Source: Sulfuritalea sp. (GTDB lineage: Bacteria > Pseudomonadota > Gammaproteobacteria > Burkholderiales > Burkholderiaceae_C). Taken from it: a stretch of DNA of 32,403 nt. Where the stretch lies: positions 1 through 32,403 of the forward strand of contig JAIPDD010000012.1 of NCBI GenBank assembly GCA_021737875.1, in the 5' to 3' direction. Made by a program: the position numbers and the translations under genes. Positions 7,965 through 15,407 of the stretch are shown piece by piece (the stretch's first letter is position 1; each line of letters begins with the position of its first letter). The notes under the pieces were generated by a model. That model searched no databases. It was given only the letters and a program-made list of their open reading frames with translations, and was not told where the DNA came from.

Positions 7965-9377
7965 ATGAATTCTCGCCGTCAATTTTTCAAATTCGCAGGT
8001 ATTGCGGGCGGGGCTGTTGCCGCAGCAGCTGTCAGCCGTGTAGCCATGGCTGCTTTGCCTGAACCTGTTTTCCAAAAAAGCCCCGATACCATGGCGCCCT
8101 TGGTTCCCAACACCGGACGTCCGTACAACCCAGTCGTCACGCTCAATGGCTGGGCGCTGCCTTGGCGCATGAACAATGGAGTCAAGGAGTTTCACCTGGT
8201 AGCTGAGCCGGTAGTGCGCGAGATGGCACCCGGGTTCAAGGCCCATCTTTGGGGCTATAACGGGCAGTCGCCCGGCCCAACCATCGAAGTGGTTGAAGGT
8301 GACCGTGTTCGCATCTTCGTTACCAACAAGCTGCCTGAACACACCAGTATCCATTGGCACGGACAGCGCCTTCCTAACGGAATGGATGGCGTGTCTGGGC
8401 TGAACCAGCCGGCTATTCCTGTGGGTAAAACGTTTGTGTATGAGTTTGTGGCCAGACGGCCGGGTACGTTCATGTACCACCCGCATGCGGATGAAATGAC
8501 GCAAATGGCCATGGGAATGATGGGATTTTGGATCACCCATCCCAAGGCCAAGCACCCACTGATTGATGAGGTAGACAGGGACTTCGTGTTTTTACTCAGT
8601 GCTTACGATATTGATCCGGGTGCTTATACGCCCAAGATCATGACCATGCTGGATTTCAACCTGTGGAGCTGGAACAGCCGTATCTTCCCCGGTATTGATC
8701 CGCTGGTGGTTCGCAAAAACGACAAAGTACGGATCCGGGTGGGTAACTTGACGATGACCAATCACCCCATCCATTTGCATGGGCATGAGTTCCAGGTTAC
8801 TGGTACCGACGGTGGCCCGACGCCAAAGAGCGCCCGCTGGTACGAAGTCACCACCGATGTCGCCGTGGGCCAGATGCGGCAAATCGAGTTCCTGGCCGAC
8901 GAAGAGGGCGACTGGGCATTCCATTGCCATAAGAGCCACCACACCATGAACGCGATGGGGCATGACGTTCCGACCCTGATCGGTGTCGATCACCGTGGGA
9001 TAGCGAAGAAAATCTCCAATCTGATCCCTGATTACATGGTGATGGGGGAGCGCGGTATGGCAGACATGGCTGAGATGGAGATGCCCATTCCCGACAACAC
9101 CGCTCCGATGATGACGGGTGCTGGCCCGTTTGGCTCGGTCGAGATGGGCGGAATGTTCTCCATGGTCAAGGTACGCAAGGACCAAAAAGCGGGCGATTAC
9201 AAAGATCCGGGTTGGTACAAGCACCCCGCCGGCACGGTGGCTTATGAGTGGACGGGGGCCTTGCCTAATCCTGCTCGGTTTGCAGCGGAGGGTGGCAGCT
9301 CCATGCGCTCGCAAAACATGCCAGCCAAAGACATTGAAGTCCAGGTGCGCAAGCCCATGGGCCCTATGAAACATTAA
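7965..9377 (+). CDS. Tat-exported multicopper oxidase, CopA/CueO-like
   Basis: A 470-residue multicopper oxidase. The twin-arginine signal SRRQFFKFAG starts at residue 3, so the folded enzyme is exported to the periplasm. Copper ligands are complete: HWHG 130-133, HPH 172-174, HPIHLHGHEF 267-276, and HCHKSHH with Cys321, His326 and the axial Met331. The oxidase core ends near residue 345. A Met-rich tail follows (about 355-405, many MxxM), probably for copper binding, then a second conserved-looking segment to 470. Likely role: oxidation of Cu(I) to Cu(II) or laccase-like activity in copper tolerance. The ribosome site is weak. Confidence 0.93.
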   Translation: MNSRRQFFKFAGIAGGAVAAAAVSRVAMAALPEPVFQKSPDTMAPLVPNTGRPYNPVVTLNGWALPWRMNNGVKEFHLVAEPVVREMAPGFKAHLWGYNGQSPGPTIEVVEGDRVRIFVTNKLPEHTSIHWHGQRLPNGMDGVSGLNQPAIPVGKTFVYEFVARRPGTFMYHPHADEMTQMAMGMMGFWITHPKAKHPLIDEVDRDFVFLLSAYDIDPGAYTPKIMTMLDFNLWSWNSRIFPGIDPLVVRKNDKVRIRVGNLTMTNHPIHLHGHEFQVTGTDGGPTPKSARWYEVTTDVAVGQMRQIEFLADEEGDWAFHCHKSHHTMNAMGHDVPTLIGVDHRGIAKKISNLIPDYMVMGERGMADMAEMEMPIPDNTAPMMTGAGPFGSVEMGGMFSMVKVRKDQKAGDYKDPGWYKHPAGTVAYEWTGALPNPARFAAEGGSSMRSQNMPAKDIEVQVRKPMGPMKH

Positions 9378-9406
9378 TTTTGCATCGATATTACTTAAGG
9401 AAAATT

Positions 9407-9904
9407 ATGAAAAAATTCAACTCTGCAGTCTTCGCTTCTCTCATCATCAGCGTGAGCACTTTCGCCTTGGCCCATAACGAGCAAACCCATGCAAAAAAAA
9501 CTGGGCCGGTCATCAAGGAACAAAAAGAATGGGGCATCGCTGGCGACGCCAAAGCCGTCAACCGGACAGTGACTTTCACCATGACTGACAAAATGCGGTT
9601 CAGCCCTGAGAAGCTGGAAGTCAAGCAAGGTGAAACCATCAAGTTCGTGATCAAGAACGGTGGGAAGGTCATGCACGAAATGGTGCTCGGTACCAAGAAA
9701 GACTTGGACGAACACGCCGCAATGATGGTGAAGTTTCCCGGTATGGAGCACGACGAGCCCTACATGGCCCATGTCGGCCCTGGCAAGACAGGCGAGATCA
9801 TCTGGACCTTTAATAAGCCAGGCACTTTTGACTATGCCTGCCTGATCGCTGGCCACTACCAGGCCGGAATGGTTGGAAAAGTTGCTGTAGTGGCTTCTAA
9901 GTAA
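9407..9904 (+). CDS. Periplasmic cupredoxin, CopI-like
   Basis: A 165-residue blue-copper protein with a signal peptide (about 1-22, ending ALA). A His-containing N-terminus (HNEQTHA) precedes a cupredoxin domain at 50-165. The type-1 site is visible: His90 (VMHEMV), then Cys145-x4-His150-x4-Met155 in CLIAGHYQAGM. CopI-type cupredoxins bind periplasmic copper and protect against it. ATG 9407 is chosen because AAGGA lies just upstream; a TTG at 9380 would add nine unlikely residues. It lies 29 bases after the oxidase gene, and the two proteins may exchange copper or electrons. Confidence 0.9.
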   Translation: MKKFNSAVFASLIISVSTFALAHNEQTHAKKTGPVIKEQKEWGIAGDAKAVNRTVTFTMTDKMRFSPEKLEVKQGETIKFVIKNGGKVMHEMVLGTKKDLDEHAAMMVKFPGMEHDEPYMAHVGPGKTGEIIWTFNKPGTFDYACLIAGHYQAGMVGKVAVVASK

Positions 9905-9929
9905 CAGCGGTGTTCTAGTAAAGGCTTCT

Positions 9930-10397
9930 ATGCAAAAACGATTGTTTCTCAAAATCCTTCCGGTATTTGTAGCTGGCACACCGCTTGTTGTTGGTGACAG
10001 CGTATTTGCTAAAGTCCGCCCTCTGGTTGAGGTGTGGAAAGACCCAGATTGTGGATGTTGTAAAGACTGGGTTGAACATTTGGTGAAATCTGGGTTCGAC
10101 GTTAAGGTCAACGAGACTGGAAACAATGCGGCACGCTCCGCTTTGGGTATTCCCGCAAGTCTGGGTTCTTGCCACACTGCCAAAGTGGGTGGCTATGCCT
10201 TTGAGGGACACGTCCCTGCCAAAGAGATGAAGCGTATCTTGCGCGAAAGGCCTAAAGCTATCGGGCTGGCTGTTCCTGGTATGCCAGTTGGTTCACCGGG
10301 AATGGATGGAGCCATCTACAAAGGACGCAAAGATCCTTATGACGTGTTGTTGGTCTTGCAGGATCAATCGACCAGCGTTTACCAAAGTTACCGTTAA
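9930..10397 (+). CDS. DUF411 (CopG-like) metal-binding protein
   Basis: A 155-residue exported protein with a signal-like N-terminus (about 1-27). The DUF411 domain shows DPDCGCCKDW (CGCC 41-44), SCHTA (Cys81-His82), EGHVPA (His94) and GMPVGSPGM (Met118, Met125). This is the full set of conserved Cys/His/Met residues in this family, which is often encoded in copper loci and thought to bind copper with a thioredoxin-like fold. It lies 25 bases after the cupredoxin gene and 11 bases before the CusF-like gene, consistent with one operon. The exact biochemical role is not established. Confidence 0.88.
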   Translation: MQKRLFLKILPVFVAGTPLVVGDSVFAKVRPLVEVWKDPDCGCCKDWVEHLVKSGFDVKVNETGNNAARSALGIPASLGSCHTAKVGGYAFEGHVPAKEMKRILRERPKAIGLAVPGMPVGSPGMDGAIYKGRKDPYDVLLVLQDQSTSVYQSYR

Positions 10398-10408
10398 AGA
10401 ATGTAGTC

Positions 10409-10714
10409 ATGACCCACCTTAAATCCATTTTTATTGCAATTGCTTTTGGTTTATCAACCATGGCCTGTATTCCTGTCTTTGCGCAATCTGCGGCAGACAT
10501 GGCCCTCGGCGAGGTTCGTAAGATAGACAAAGAGGCCCGCAAGATCACGATCAAACACGGAGAAATAAAGGAGCTCGAAATGCCACCGATGACTATGGTT
10601 TTTACATTGAAAGACCCTGGAGTTCTCGAAAACTTTAAAGTCGGTGATAAAGTTAAATTCAAGGTGGTGCGTGAGGATGGAAAGATGCTGGTGACTGAAA
10701 TGCTGAGCCAGTAA
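10409..10714 (+). CDS. CusF-like periplasmic copper chaperone
   Basis: A 101-residue protein with a signal peptide (about 1-25, ending VFAQS) and a CusF-type OB-fold domain. The Cu(I)-binding motif is recognisable: His50 (IKHGEI), then MPPMTMVF with Met61 and Met63. In E. coli CusF a tryptophan (the W of WPxMTM) caps the copper; here that place is Met58, so the cation-pi contact would be replaced by a possible third Met ligand. It likely hands Cu(I) to an efflux pump or oxidase. It is a fourth copper-binding protein in a row in this operon. Confidence 0.85.
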   Translation: MTHLKSIFIAIAFGLSTMACIPVFAQSAADMALGEVRKIDKEARKITIKHGEIKELEMPPMTMVFTLKDPGVLENFKVGDKVKFKVVREDGKMLVTEMLSQ

Positions 10715-10734
10715 GTTTTTTTGCGCAATCTCCC

Positions 10735-11070
10735 ATGACTTTGAACCCGCTTTACACCCCGAACGCTCTGACACGCGAATCGCTTGACGCTTTAACAGGC
10801 GCCACTGTTATGCAATTTGGGGTGAACTGGTGCGGCCATTGTCAAGCCGCAGCGCCATTGATTACCGAGGCGTTTGCACACTTCCCAGACATTCAGGTTC
10901 TTCGCATTGAGGACGGGGCAGGGCGCCCGCTGGGGCGGTCGTTCAAGGTCAAACTATGGCCTACTTTGGTGTTTTTGGTGAACGGCCAAGAAGTAGACCG
11001 CGTGATTCGCCCTACCGATTCAAACATTATTTTTGATGCTCTAAATAAACTGCCAAAAAAGTTTTTTTGA
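10735..11070 (+). CDS. Thioredoxin family protein with WCGHC active site
   Basis: A 111-residue thioredoxin-fold protein. The redox motif is WCGHC (in NWCGHCQAA, about residues 33-38) instead of the classical WCGPC, and the cis-proline lies in KLWPTLVF. The Pro-to-His change resembles PDI-type CGHC sites, which are more oxidising. No signal peptide is visible, so it appears cytoplasmic although its neighbours are periplasmic. It is 20 bases after the CusF-like gene and may be co-transcribed. A role in thiol stress during copper exposure is inference. The C-terminus (KLPKKFF) is coded by an A/T-run. Confidence 0.8.
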   Translation: MTLNPLYTPNALTRESLDALTGATVMQFGVNWCGHCQAAAPLITEAFAHFPDIQVLRIEDGAGRPLGRSFKVKLWPTLVFLVNGQEVDRVIRPTDSNIIFDALNKLPKKFF

Positions 11071-11108
11071 ATAGATTTTTTCGAATTTTTTGAATTTCCA
11101 GCGCACAA

Positions 11109-11134
11109 TCCAACGATAACTTTATTACGTTGGA
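11109..11134. promoter_or_regulatory. Inverted repeat upstream of the S1/P1 nuclease gene
   Basis: TCCAACG (11109-11115) and CGTTGGA (11128-11134) are perfect 7-base arms around an AT-rich 12-base spacer, ending 9 bases before ATG 11144. It may be an operator, or an mRNA hairpin that affects ribosome access. Confidence 0.4.
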
Positions 11135-11143
11135 ACGGGCTTT

Positions 11144-11929
11144 ATGTCTTGCTGCTGGTGTTGCAGCCGTGCATGGGTGCGCGGTGTGTTGTTGCTTGTG
11201 TTGTGTGCTTTGGGTTCTCCGGCTTTTGCGTGGGGTTCGCAGGGCCATCAGGTGATTGCCACTGTGGCTTGGCAAGCGCTCACCCCCAAAGCGCGTGATG
11301 AAGTTTCTCGGCTTTTGGCCTTAGAGCCCGGCCAGACCTTGGAGTCCATCGCAACATGGGCCGATGAACATCGCAGCCCATCCACCAGCGCCTGGCATTA
11401 CGTGAACTTTCCAAGAAATAGCTGCAAGTACGAGCCTGAGCGCGATTGCGAAGGCGGGCAGTGCGTAGTTAGCGCCATTGAAAAAAATACCACCGTTTTA
11501 GCCTCGGATTCAGAGGATAGGGTGCGGCTCAAAGCCTTGAAATACCTGGTGCATTTGGTCGCCGACATCCACCAACCCTTGCATGCGGGCTACAAGGACG
11601 ACAGAGGCGGAAACACCTATTCCCTACGCGCTTTTATGCGCCAAAGCAACCTCCATTCGGTGTGGGATTCTGGCCTGATTGCGCAGATTGATTTAGATCG
11701 CCAAGCCTTGGTGCGCATTGTGCAGCGCAGTGTGGCACCAAAAGAGCTTCGTGAAATCAGTGTGGTTGGTATGGCTGAAGAGTCATGCCGGCTGGTGGCA
11801 AGCCCTGGGTTTTATCCAGAAGCAGGGATCACGCCGGAGTATGTCCAACGCTTTTTGCCCGTGGTGCAGCAGCGCCTCTCCCTCGCAGGCTATCGGCTAG
11901 CCGCTGTGATCAACCGGGCTTTGCAGTAA
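11144..11929 (+). CDS. Exported S1/P1-type zinc nuclease
   Basis: A 261-residue S1/P1 nuclease. The signal peptide ends SPAFA, leaving Trp30 as mature residue 1, as the family requires because its N-terminus binds zinc. Other zinc ligands are visible: His35 (GHQ), Asp74 (WADEHR), His85 (WHYVNF), the LVHLVADIHQPLH helix (His137, Asp141, His147) and HSVWDSGL (His171, Asp175). It should cleave single-stranded DNA/RNA in the periplasm or outside the cell and provide phosphate or nucleosides. The pre-signal region MSCCWCC is unusually Cys-rich; GTG 11177 would give a more ordinary signal peptide, MRGVLLLVL onward. Confidence 0.92.
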   Translation: MSCCWCCSRAWVRGVLLLVLCALGSPAFAWGSQGHQVIATVAWQALTPKARDEVSRLLALEPGQTLESIATWADEHRSPSTSAWHYVNFPRNSCKYEPERDCEGGQCVVSAIEKNTTVLASDSEDRVRLKALKYLVHLVADIHQPLHAGYKDDRGGNTYSLRAFMRQSNLHSVWDSGLIAQIDLDRQALVRIVQRSVAPKELREISVVGMAEESCRLVASPGFYPEAGITPEYVQRFLPVVQQRLSLAGYRLAAVINRALQ

Positions 11930-11935
11930 AGCAGC

Positions 11936-12154
11936 TTAGGCGGCAGGCGGGGTCTTGGGTACGGAGCACTCTCCGCACACAAACATGCTCTTGCCAGCCA
12001 ATTTGCGGTACGAGCCAAGCGAACGTGGCTTGTGCATGCCGCACTTGGCGCAGCTCATCGTGGCGTTCCCCCCCGTTTGGGCAAAAGGGGAACCCGCGAT
12101 GCGCGCTTTGTAACGCAGGCCGTCTTTACTGATGGTGTTTGATTCATCGCTCAT
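11936..12154 (-). CDS. Small zinc-ribbon-like protein, function unknown
   Basis: A 72-residue protein with two CxxC pairs: CAKC (35-38) and CGEC (60-63), separated by a basic HKPRSLGSYRKLAGKSMF stretch. The spacing fits a zinc ribbon. There is no signal peptide, so it is cytoplasmic and may bind nucleic acid. It is convergent with the nuclease gene, with 6 bases between stops. I cannot assign a family. The paired knuckles and the fit between neighbours favour a real gene. Confidence 0.65.
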   Translation of the reverse strand: MSDESNTISKDGLRYKARIAGSPFAQTGGNATMSCAKCGMHKPRSLGSYRKLAGKSMFVCGECSVPKTPPAA

Positions 12155-12298
12155 GGCGTCATTTTACTTTTTTTTAGAGGGCTTTTGCTCTTGGCCTGAT
12201 TTAATACCCCCGAAGTCCAATAAACCGGGCCTGGGTTAGCATCAGCAACGTTTTGGGCCTGCGTTTGCGGCTTAGACCTTACTAATGAGTCCAATGTC

Positions 12299-12835
12299 AT
12301 GCGAAAAATACTGCGTTTTGGGGTGGTCGGGCTGTCGATGTGGGGGTTGCTCCTGGCCTTGGGTCAAGCGCAAACCGCCAACCCTGTGGTGAGTGTGGCC
12401 GAGGTGGATTTAACACGCTACGGCGGAAAATGGTTCGAAATCGCCAGCTTTCCCATGTTTTTTCAGCGCAAATGTGTCGCCAATACGACTGCCGAGTACC
12501 AGTCCAATGAGAGCGGCGGGATTCGTGTCTTGAATCGGTGCACCACAGAAAAGGGCGTTGACGAGGCGCTAGGTGTTGCCACGGTGGTGCCTGGATTTGG
12601 CAACAGCCGGCTCAAAGTGTCCTTCTTTTGGCCGTTTAGCGGGGACTACTGGATTTTGGGCTTAGACCCTGAATACCGCTTCGCCGTGGTGGGCAGTCCC
12701 AACCGCAAATATCTTTGGATTCTTTCAAGAACGCCCCAACTGCCAGCGCCTTTGCTGGACGCTGCTTTGGCCGCGGCACAAGCCCAGGGCTATGATTTAA
12801 AAGAGCTGCGTTACACGTCGCAAAAAGGTAATTAA
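12299..12835 (+). CDS. Periplasmic lipocalin, Blc-like
   Basis: A 178-residue lipocalin with a signal peptide (about 1-24, ending GQAQ). The family motif GKWFEIASFP begins at 43, and the Blc-type block has YWILGLDPEYRFAVVGSP followed by NRKYLWILSRTP. E. coli Blc is an outer-membrane lipoprotein, but no lipobox cysteine is present here, so this one is probably soluble in the periplasm. Likely role: binding or transport of lipids such as fatty acids or lysophospholipids during envelope stress. It is divergent from the zinc-ribbon gene across 144 bases in which I see no convincing promoter. Confidence 0.92.
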   Translation: MRKILRFGVVGLSMWGLLLALGQAQTANPVVSVAEVDLTRYGGKWFEIASFPMFFQRKCVANTTAEYQSNESGGIRVLNRCTTEKGVDEALGVATVVPGFGNSRLKVSFFWPFSGDYWILGLDPEYRFAVVGSPNRKYLWILSRTPQLPAPLLDAALAAAQAQGYDLKELRYTSQKGN

Positions 12836-12836
12836 C

Positions 12837-13241
12837 TCAGTCGCTAACCTTGCCTCGAAGGTTTTTGGTTACCGAGCGCTGGCTTTTGCTTTCAAGTCTG
12901 CGCTGTTTGGATGCAAACGTCGGTTTGGTTGCGCGCCGTGGTTTCGGTGGAATCCCAACGCTGTTGACGAGTTCGTGCAGTCGGGCGTAGGCGTCGAGTT
13001 TGTTTTGGTCTTGGGTGCGATGGCTTTGGGCTTTGATCACGACAACGCCTTCTAGCGTAATGCGTTTGTCTGGCAAAGCGAGCAAGCGGTCTTTTACGCC
13101 TTGGGCTAGGCTGGATCCAACAATATCAAAGCGCAAATGGATAGCGCTGCTGACCTTGTTGACGTTCTGCCCCCCAGCCCCTTGCGCCCGAATGGCAGTG
13201 ACGTCAATTTCTGATTCATCAATGGCAATGATTTTCGTCAT
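12837..13241 (-). CDS. arfB: Alternative ribosome-rescue factor ArfB (YaeJ)
   Basis: A 134-residue peptidyl-tRNA hydrolase. The release-factor GGQ motif is at 23-25 in RAQGAGGQNVNKV, followed by SSAIHLRFDI. It ends in a basic Lys/Arg-rich tail (from about 102) that in ArfB enters the empty mRNA channel of stalled ribosomes. Length is close to E. coli YaeJ (140). It lacks the anticodon-reading domain of RF1/RF2. Start ATG 13241 is where homology begins; an upstream in-frame ATG at 13322 would overlap the divergent small gene. It is convergent with the lipocalin gene, 1 base apart. Confidence 0.9.
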   Translation of the reverse strand: MTKIIAIDESEIDVTAIRAQGAGGQNVNKVSSAIHLRFDIVGSSLAQGVKDRLLALPDKRITLEGVVVIKAQSHRTQDQNKLDAYARLHELVNSVGIPPKPRRATKPTFASKQRRLESKSQRSVTKNLRGKVSD

Positions 13242-13304
13242 CAGGTCGTGGCGTTGGCAGTTAAACTGCAGGCTTGTCGTATCAACTTTGCACAGGAGCA
13301 CAAC

Positions 13305-13451
13305 ATGGCTAAAGGTCAACAAAAATCGAATAAAGAGTCGAAGAAGCCTAAGAAGGATACTTCACCGCCCAAGCCATTGTCTGGCGGCGAGCCGGTTCGC
13401 CCTACCATCATGACCACCGTGATCCCTCGGGGAAAAATCAAAACGCCTTAA
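13305..13451 (+). CDS. 48-residue basic hypothetical protein
   Basis: A 48-residue, strongly basic protein beginning MAKGQQKSNKESKKPKKD. AGGAG at 13294-13298 gives a well-placed ribosome site for ATG 13305. I recall small proteins starting MAKGQ-x-SNKE-x-KKPK as common conserved hypotheticals in betaproteobacteria; function is unknown. The end (IMTTVIPRGKIKTP) is less charged. Its TAA shares the palindromic TTAA (13448-13451) with the stop of the convergent kinase gene. Confidence 0.78.
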   Translation: MAKGQQKSNKESKKPKKDTSPPKPLSGGEPVRPTIMTTVIPRGKIKTP

Positions 13452-14380
13452 GCGGGCGTTTGTAGTTCCTTACGCACGTCTTGAAAGCGCGGGGGCTGGC
13501 ATCCCGCACGGGTGCAGTTTATCGCTGCGGCCACCATGGCCGAGCGCAATGTGCTTGCCACACGCAAACTCGCGCCTTCGTTTTGCAAGGCCCAGTCACC
13601 GAGGCAGTTGCCCCAAAAGGTATCACCCGCGCCTAAGCTGTCTACCAGCTTGATCACTGGAACGTCTTGTTCCGCGTCTTGTCCATCGACCCGAAGCCAA
13701 GCCCCATGGCCACCAAAGGTTAATGCCAATCGCGAAATGCCTTGGGCTGTGAAGTGTTTTGCGATTTCTGCTGCGTTGGCGCGCGAAGGGTTGGCAAACC
13801 CCAGGGTTTCAAGGTCCTCATCGCTGGCTTTGAGCCAGTCGGCCAAAGCCACGATGTCTTTGACCGCTGCGACATATTGGGCCAAGTCAGAGGCGAGTTT
13901 GGGGCGCAGGTTGACGTCTACGCTGATGGCCCACCCCTTTTGTTTGGCACCTTTTAAAACAGCGATGACTTTGTGGTGTTCAGGCGGAACCAAAACCAAG
14001 GATCCGGTGTGCAAAATACCCGGGGGGTGGGATGACAACAGGCTCAGGACCTGATCGACCGAATAGTCACGGTCGGCGATGCCTTCACGGTAAAAGCCAT
14101 AGCTCGGCTGGCCCCGGTTGATTTGCACCACTGCCAGAGAGGTTGGTAGCAAGCTTGGCGGTGAAAGGGGCTCTACGCCGTCGGCTTCAAATTGCATGCG
14201 CATTTGTTGGCCAAAAAGATCAATGGACAGTGGGTTGATAAACCCAACTTGCGCTCCCCTCAATGCAGCTGCACGGGCCAGATTGAAAGGGCTACCGCCC
14301 ATCAATGGGCGCAGGCTTCCATCAGACTGCGCGACGCAGTCCATCAAGGCCTCACCTAAAACCCAGATGGATTGACTCAT
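13448..14380 (-). CDS. PfkB-family sugar kinase, fructokinase-like
   Basis: A 310-residue ribokinase/PfkB-family kinase. The N-terminal GEALMD (9-14) and GGSPFNLA (28-35) motifs are those of fructokinases. The C-terminal signature DSLGAGDTFWG contains the catalytic base Asp253 and the anion hole GAGD (250-253). It should phosphorylate the imported sugar, most likely fructose to fructose-6-phosphate, though the substrate is inferred. ATG 14380 is used because the GEALMD motif normally starts within about ten residues; an upstream ATG at 14458 would run into the permease gene. It lies 10 bases after the permease gene, in the same operon. Confidence 0.88.
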   Translation of the reverse strand: MSQSIWVLGEALMDCVAQSDGSLRPLMGGSPFNLARAAALRGAQVGFINPLSIDLFGQQMRMQFEADGVEPLSPPSLLPTSLAVVQINRGQPSYGFYREGIADRDYSVDQVLSLLSSHPPGILHTGSLVLVPPEHHKVIAVLKGAKQKGWAISVDVNLRPKLASDLAQYVAAVKDIVALADWLKASDEDLETLGFANPSRANAAEIAKHFTAQGISRLALTFGGHGAWLRVDGQDAEQDVPVIKLVDSLGAGDTFWGNCLGDWALQNEGASLRVASTLRSAMVAAAINCTRAGCQPPRFQDVRKELQTPA

Positions 14381-14390
14381 GGCAAAGGAC

Positions 14391-15335
14391 TTATTTTTTG
14401 AGCAAGTGTTGGCGACGAAGGACGTCGATCCACACCGCAATAATGACGACTGCTCCAATGGCCATCATTTGTTTGAACTGGGATATTTCCATGAGGTTCA
14501 TGCCATTGCGAATCATGGTGATCAGCACCGCGCCCAACAAACTGCCCCAAATGCTGCCCCGCCCGCCAAACAAAGAAGTTCCGCCCAAAATAACTGCAGC
14601 AATCGCATCGAGCTCAAACATTTGCGCCATCTTGCCGCTTGACGAGTCCATGCGTGCCATCAGCACCACTGCACCCAACGCACAACTCAAGCCCGAGACC
14701 ACATAGACCCCCAGCTTGTACCAGCGGATATTGATACCGACTTGACGCGCGCCCATTTCGTTGGAGCCCATGGCGTAAACATAGCGGCCGAGTTTGGTGC
14801 TTGACAACACAAAGGCCATGGTTACAAAGTACACCCCGGTGATCCAAATCGGCATTGGCACACCGAGTAAATTGCCGTAACCAATAAAGGGCAGGGGGTC
14901 TGGCATGCCCGAGTTGTCAAAGCCGCCGGTGGCGTCAAACGCCAATCCGCGCCATAAAGTGAGCCCGCCTAGGGTGACGATAAAAGAGGGTATTCCAACA
15001 AATGCGACCAGATAGCCGTTAAAAACGCCGACTGCCGCGCCAATAGCCAACGCAGCAAGAATGGCGGTGTAGGGGTTGATGCCTAGTTTGATCATCAAAT
15101 GGCCCGCAATAGCGCCCGCCAGTGCGGTCAGGGCGCCAACGGCCAGATCCACGCCACCCGTGAGAATGACAAAGGTTTGCCCACCAGCTAGCAGCGCAAT
15201 CACCGAGGCTTGAACCAAAATATTGGACAGGTTGCCGGTGGTTAGGAAGTAGGGGGAGGCAAGGGTCAGCAGTGCGCCTAGGACCAATACGGCCACCAGT
15301 GCGCCATACCATTCTTGTCGGGTGATGGACTTCAT
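14391..15335 (-). CDS. Sugar ABC transporter permease, RbsC/FrcC type
   Basis: A 314-residue permease of the CUT2 (ribose/fructose) ABC family, with eight to ten membrane segments. Family landmarks are NILVQASVIALLAGGQTFVILTGG (first part), the DLAVGALTALAGAI helix, IPSFIVTLGGLTLWRGLAF, and near the end ILGGTSLFGGRGSIWGSLLGA, which contacts the ATPase. It should form a homodimer that moves a monosaccharide across the inner membrane. It follows the binding-protein gene after 112 bases carrying two hairpins, and directly precedes the kinase. Confidence 0.92.
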   Translation of the reverse strand: MKSITRQEWYGALVAVLVLGALLTLASPYFLTTGNLSNILVQASVIALLAGGQTFVILTGGVDLAVGALTALAGAIAGHLMIKLGINPYTAILAALAIGAAVGVFNGYLVAFVGIPSFIVTLGGLTLWRGLAFDATGGFDNSGMPDPLPFIGYGNLLGVPMPIWITGVYFVTMAFVLSSTKLGRYVYAMGSNEMGARQVGINIRWYKLGVYVVSGLSCALGAVVLMARMDSSSGKMAQMFELDAIAAVILGGTSLFGGRGSIWGSLLGAVLITMIRNGMNLMEISQFKQMMAIGAVVIIAVWIDVLRRQHLLKK

Positions 15336-15354
15336 GAATTCAATTCCTCAATAC

Positions 15355-15397
15355 AAAAAACGAACGACCCCCAGCAAAACAATCACTGGCGGTCGTT
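15355..15397 (-). terminator. Intrinsic terminator/attenuator after the binding-protein gene
   Basis: On the minus strand, AACGACC-G-CCAG pairs with CTGG-G-GGTCGTT (15363-15397), followed by CG and a run of six T (15360-15355). Placed between the binding-protein and permease genes, it probably ends most transcripts and gives excess binding protein, as in other ABC operons. Confidence 0.7.
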
Positions 15398-15407
15398 GTG
15401 TCCGACA

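Noticed and set aside
8592-9374. 260-codon open frame antisense to the multicopper oxidase
   Set aside because: It is a shadow frame: the opposite strand has complete copper motifs and a Tat signal, and this frame shows no recognisable domain.
11041-11100. A/T-runs after the thioredoxin gene as an intrinsic terminator
   Set aside because: AAAAAAGTTTTTTT has no GC-rich stem, so termination there is not supported.
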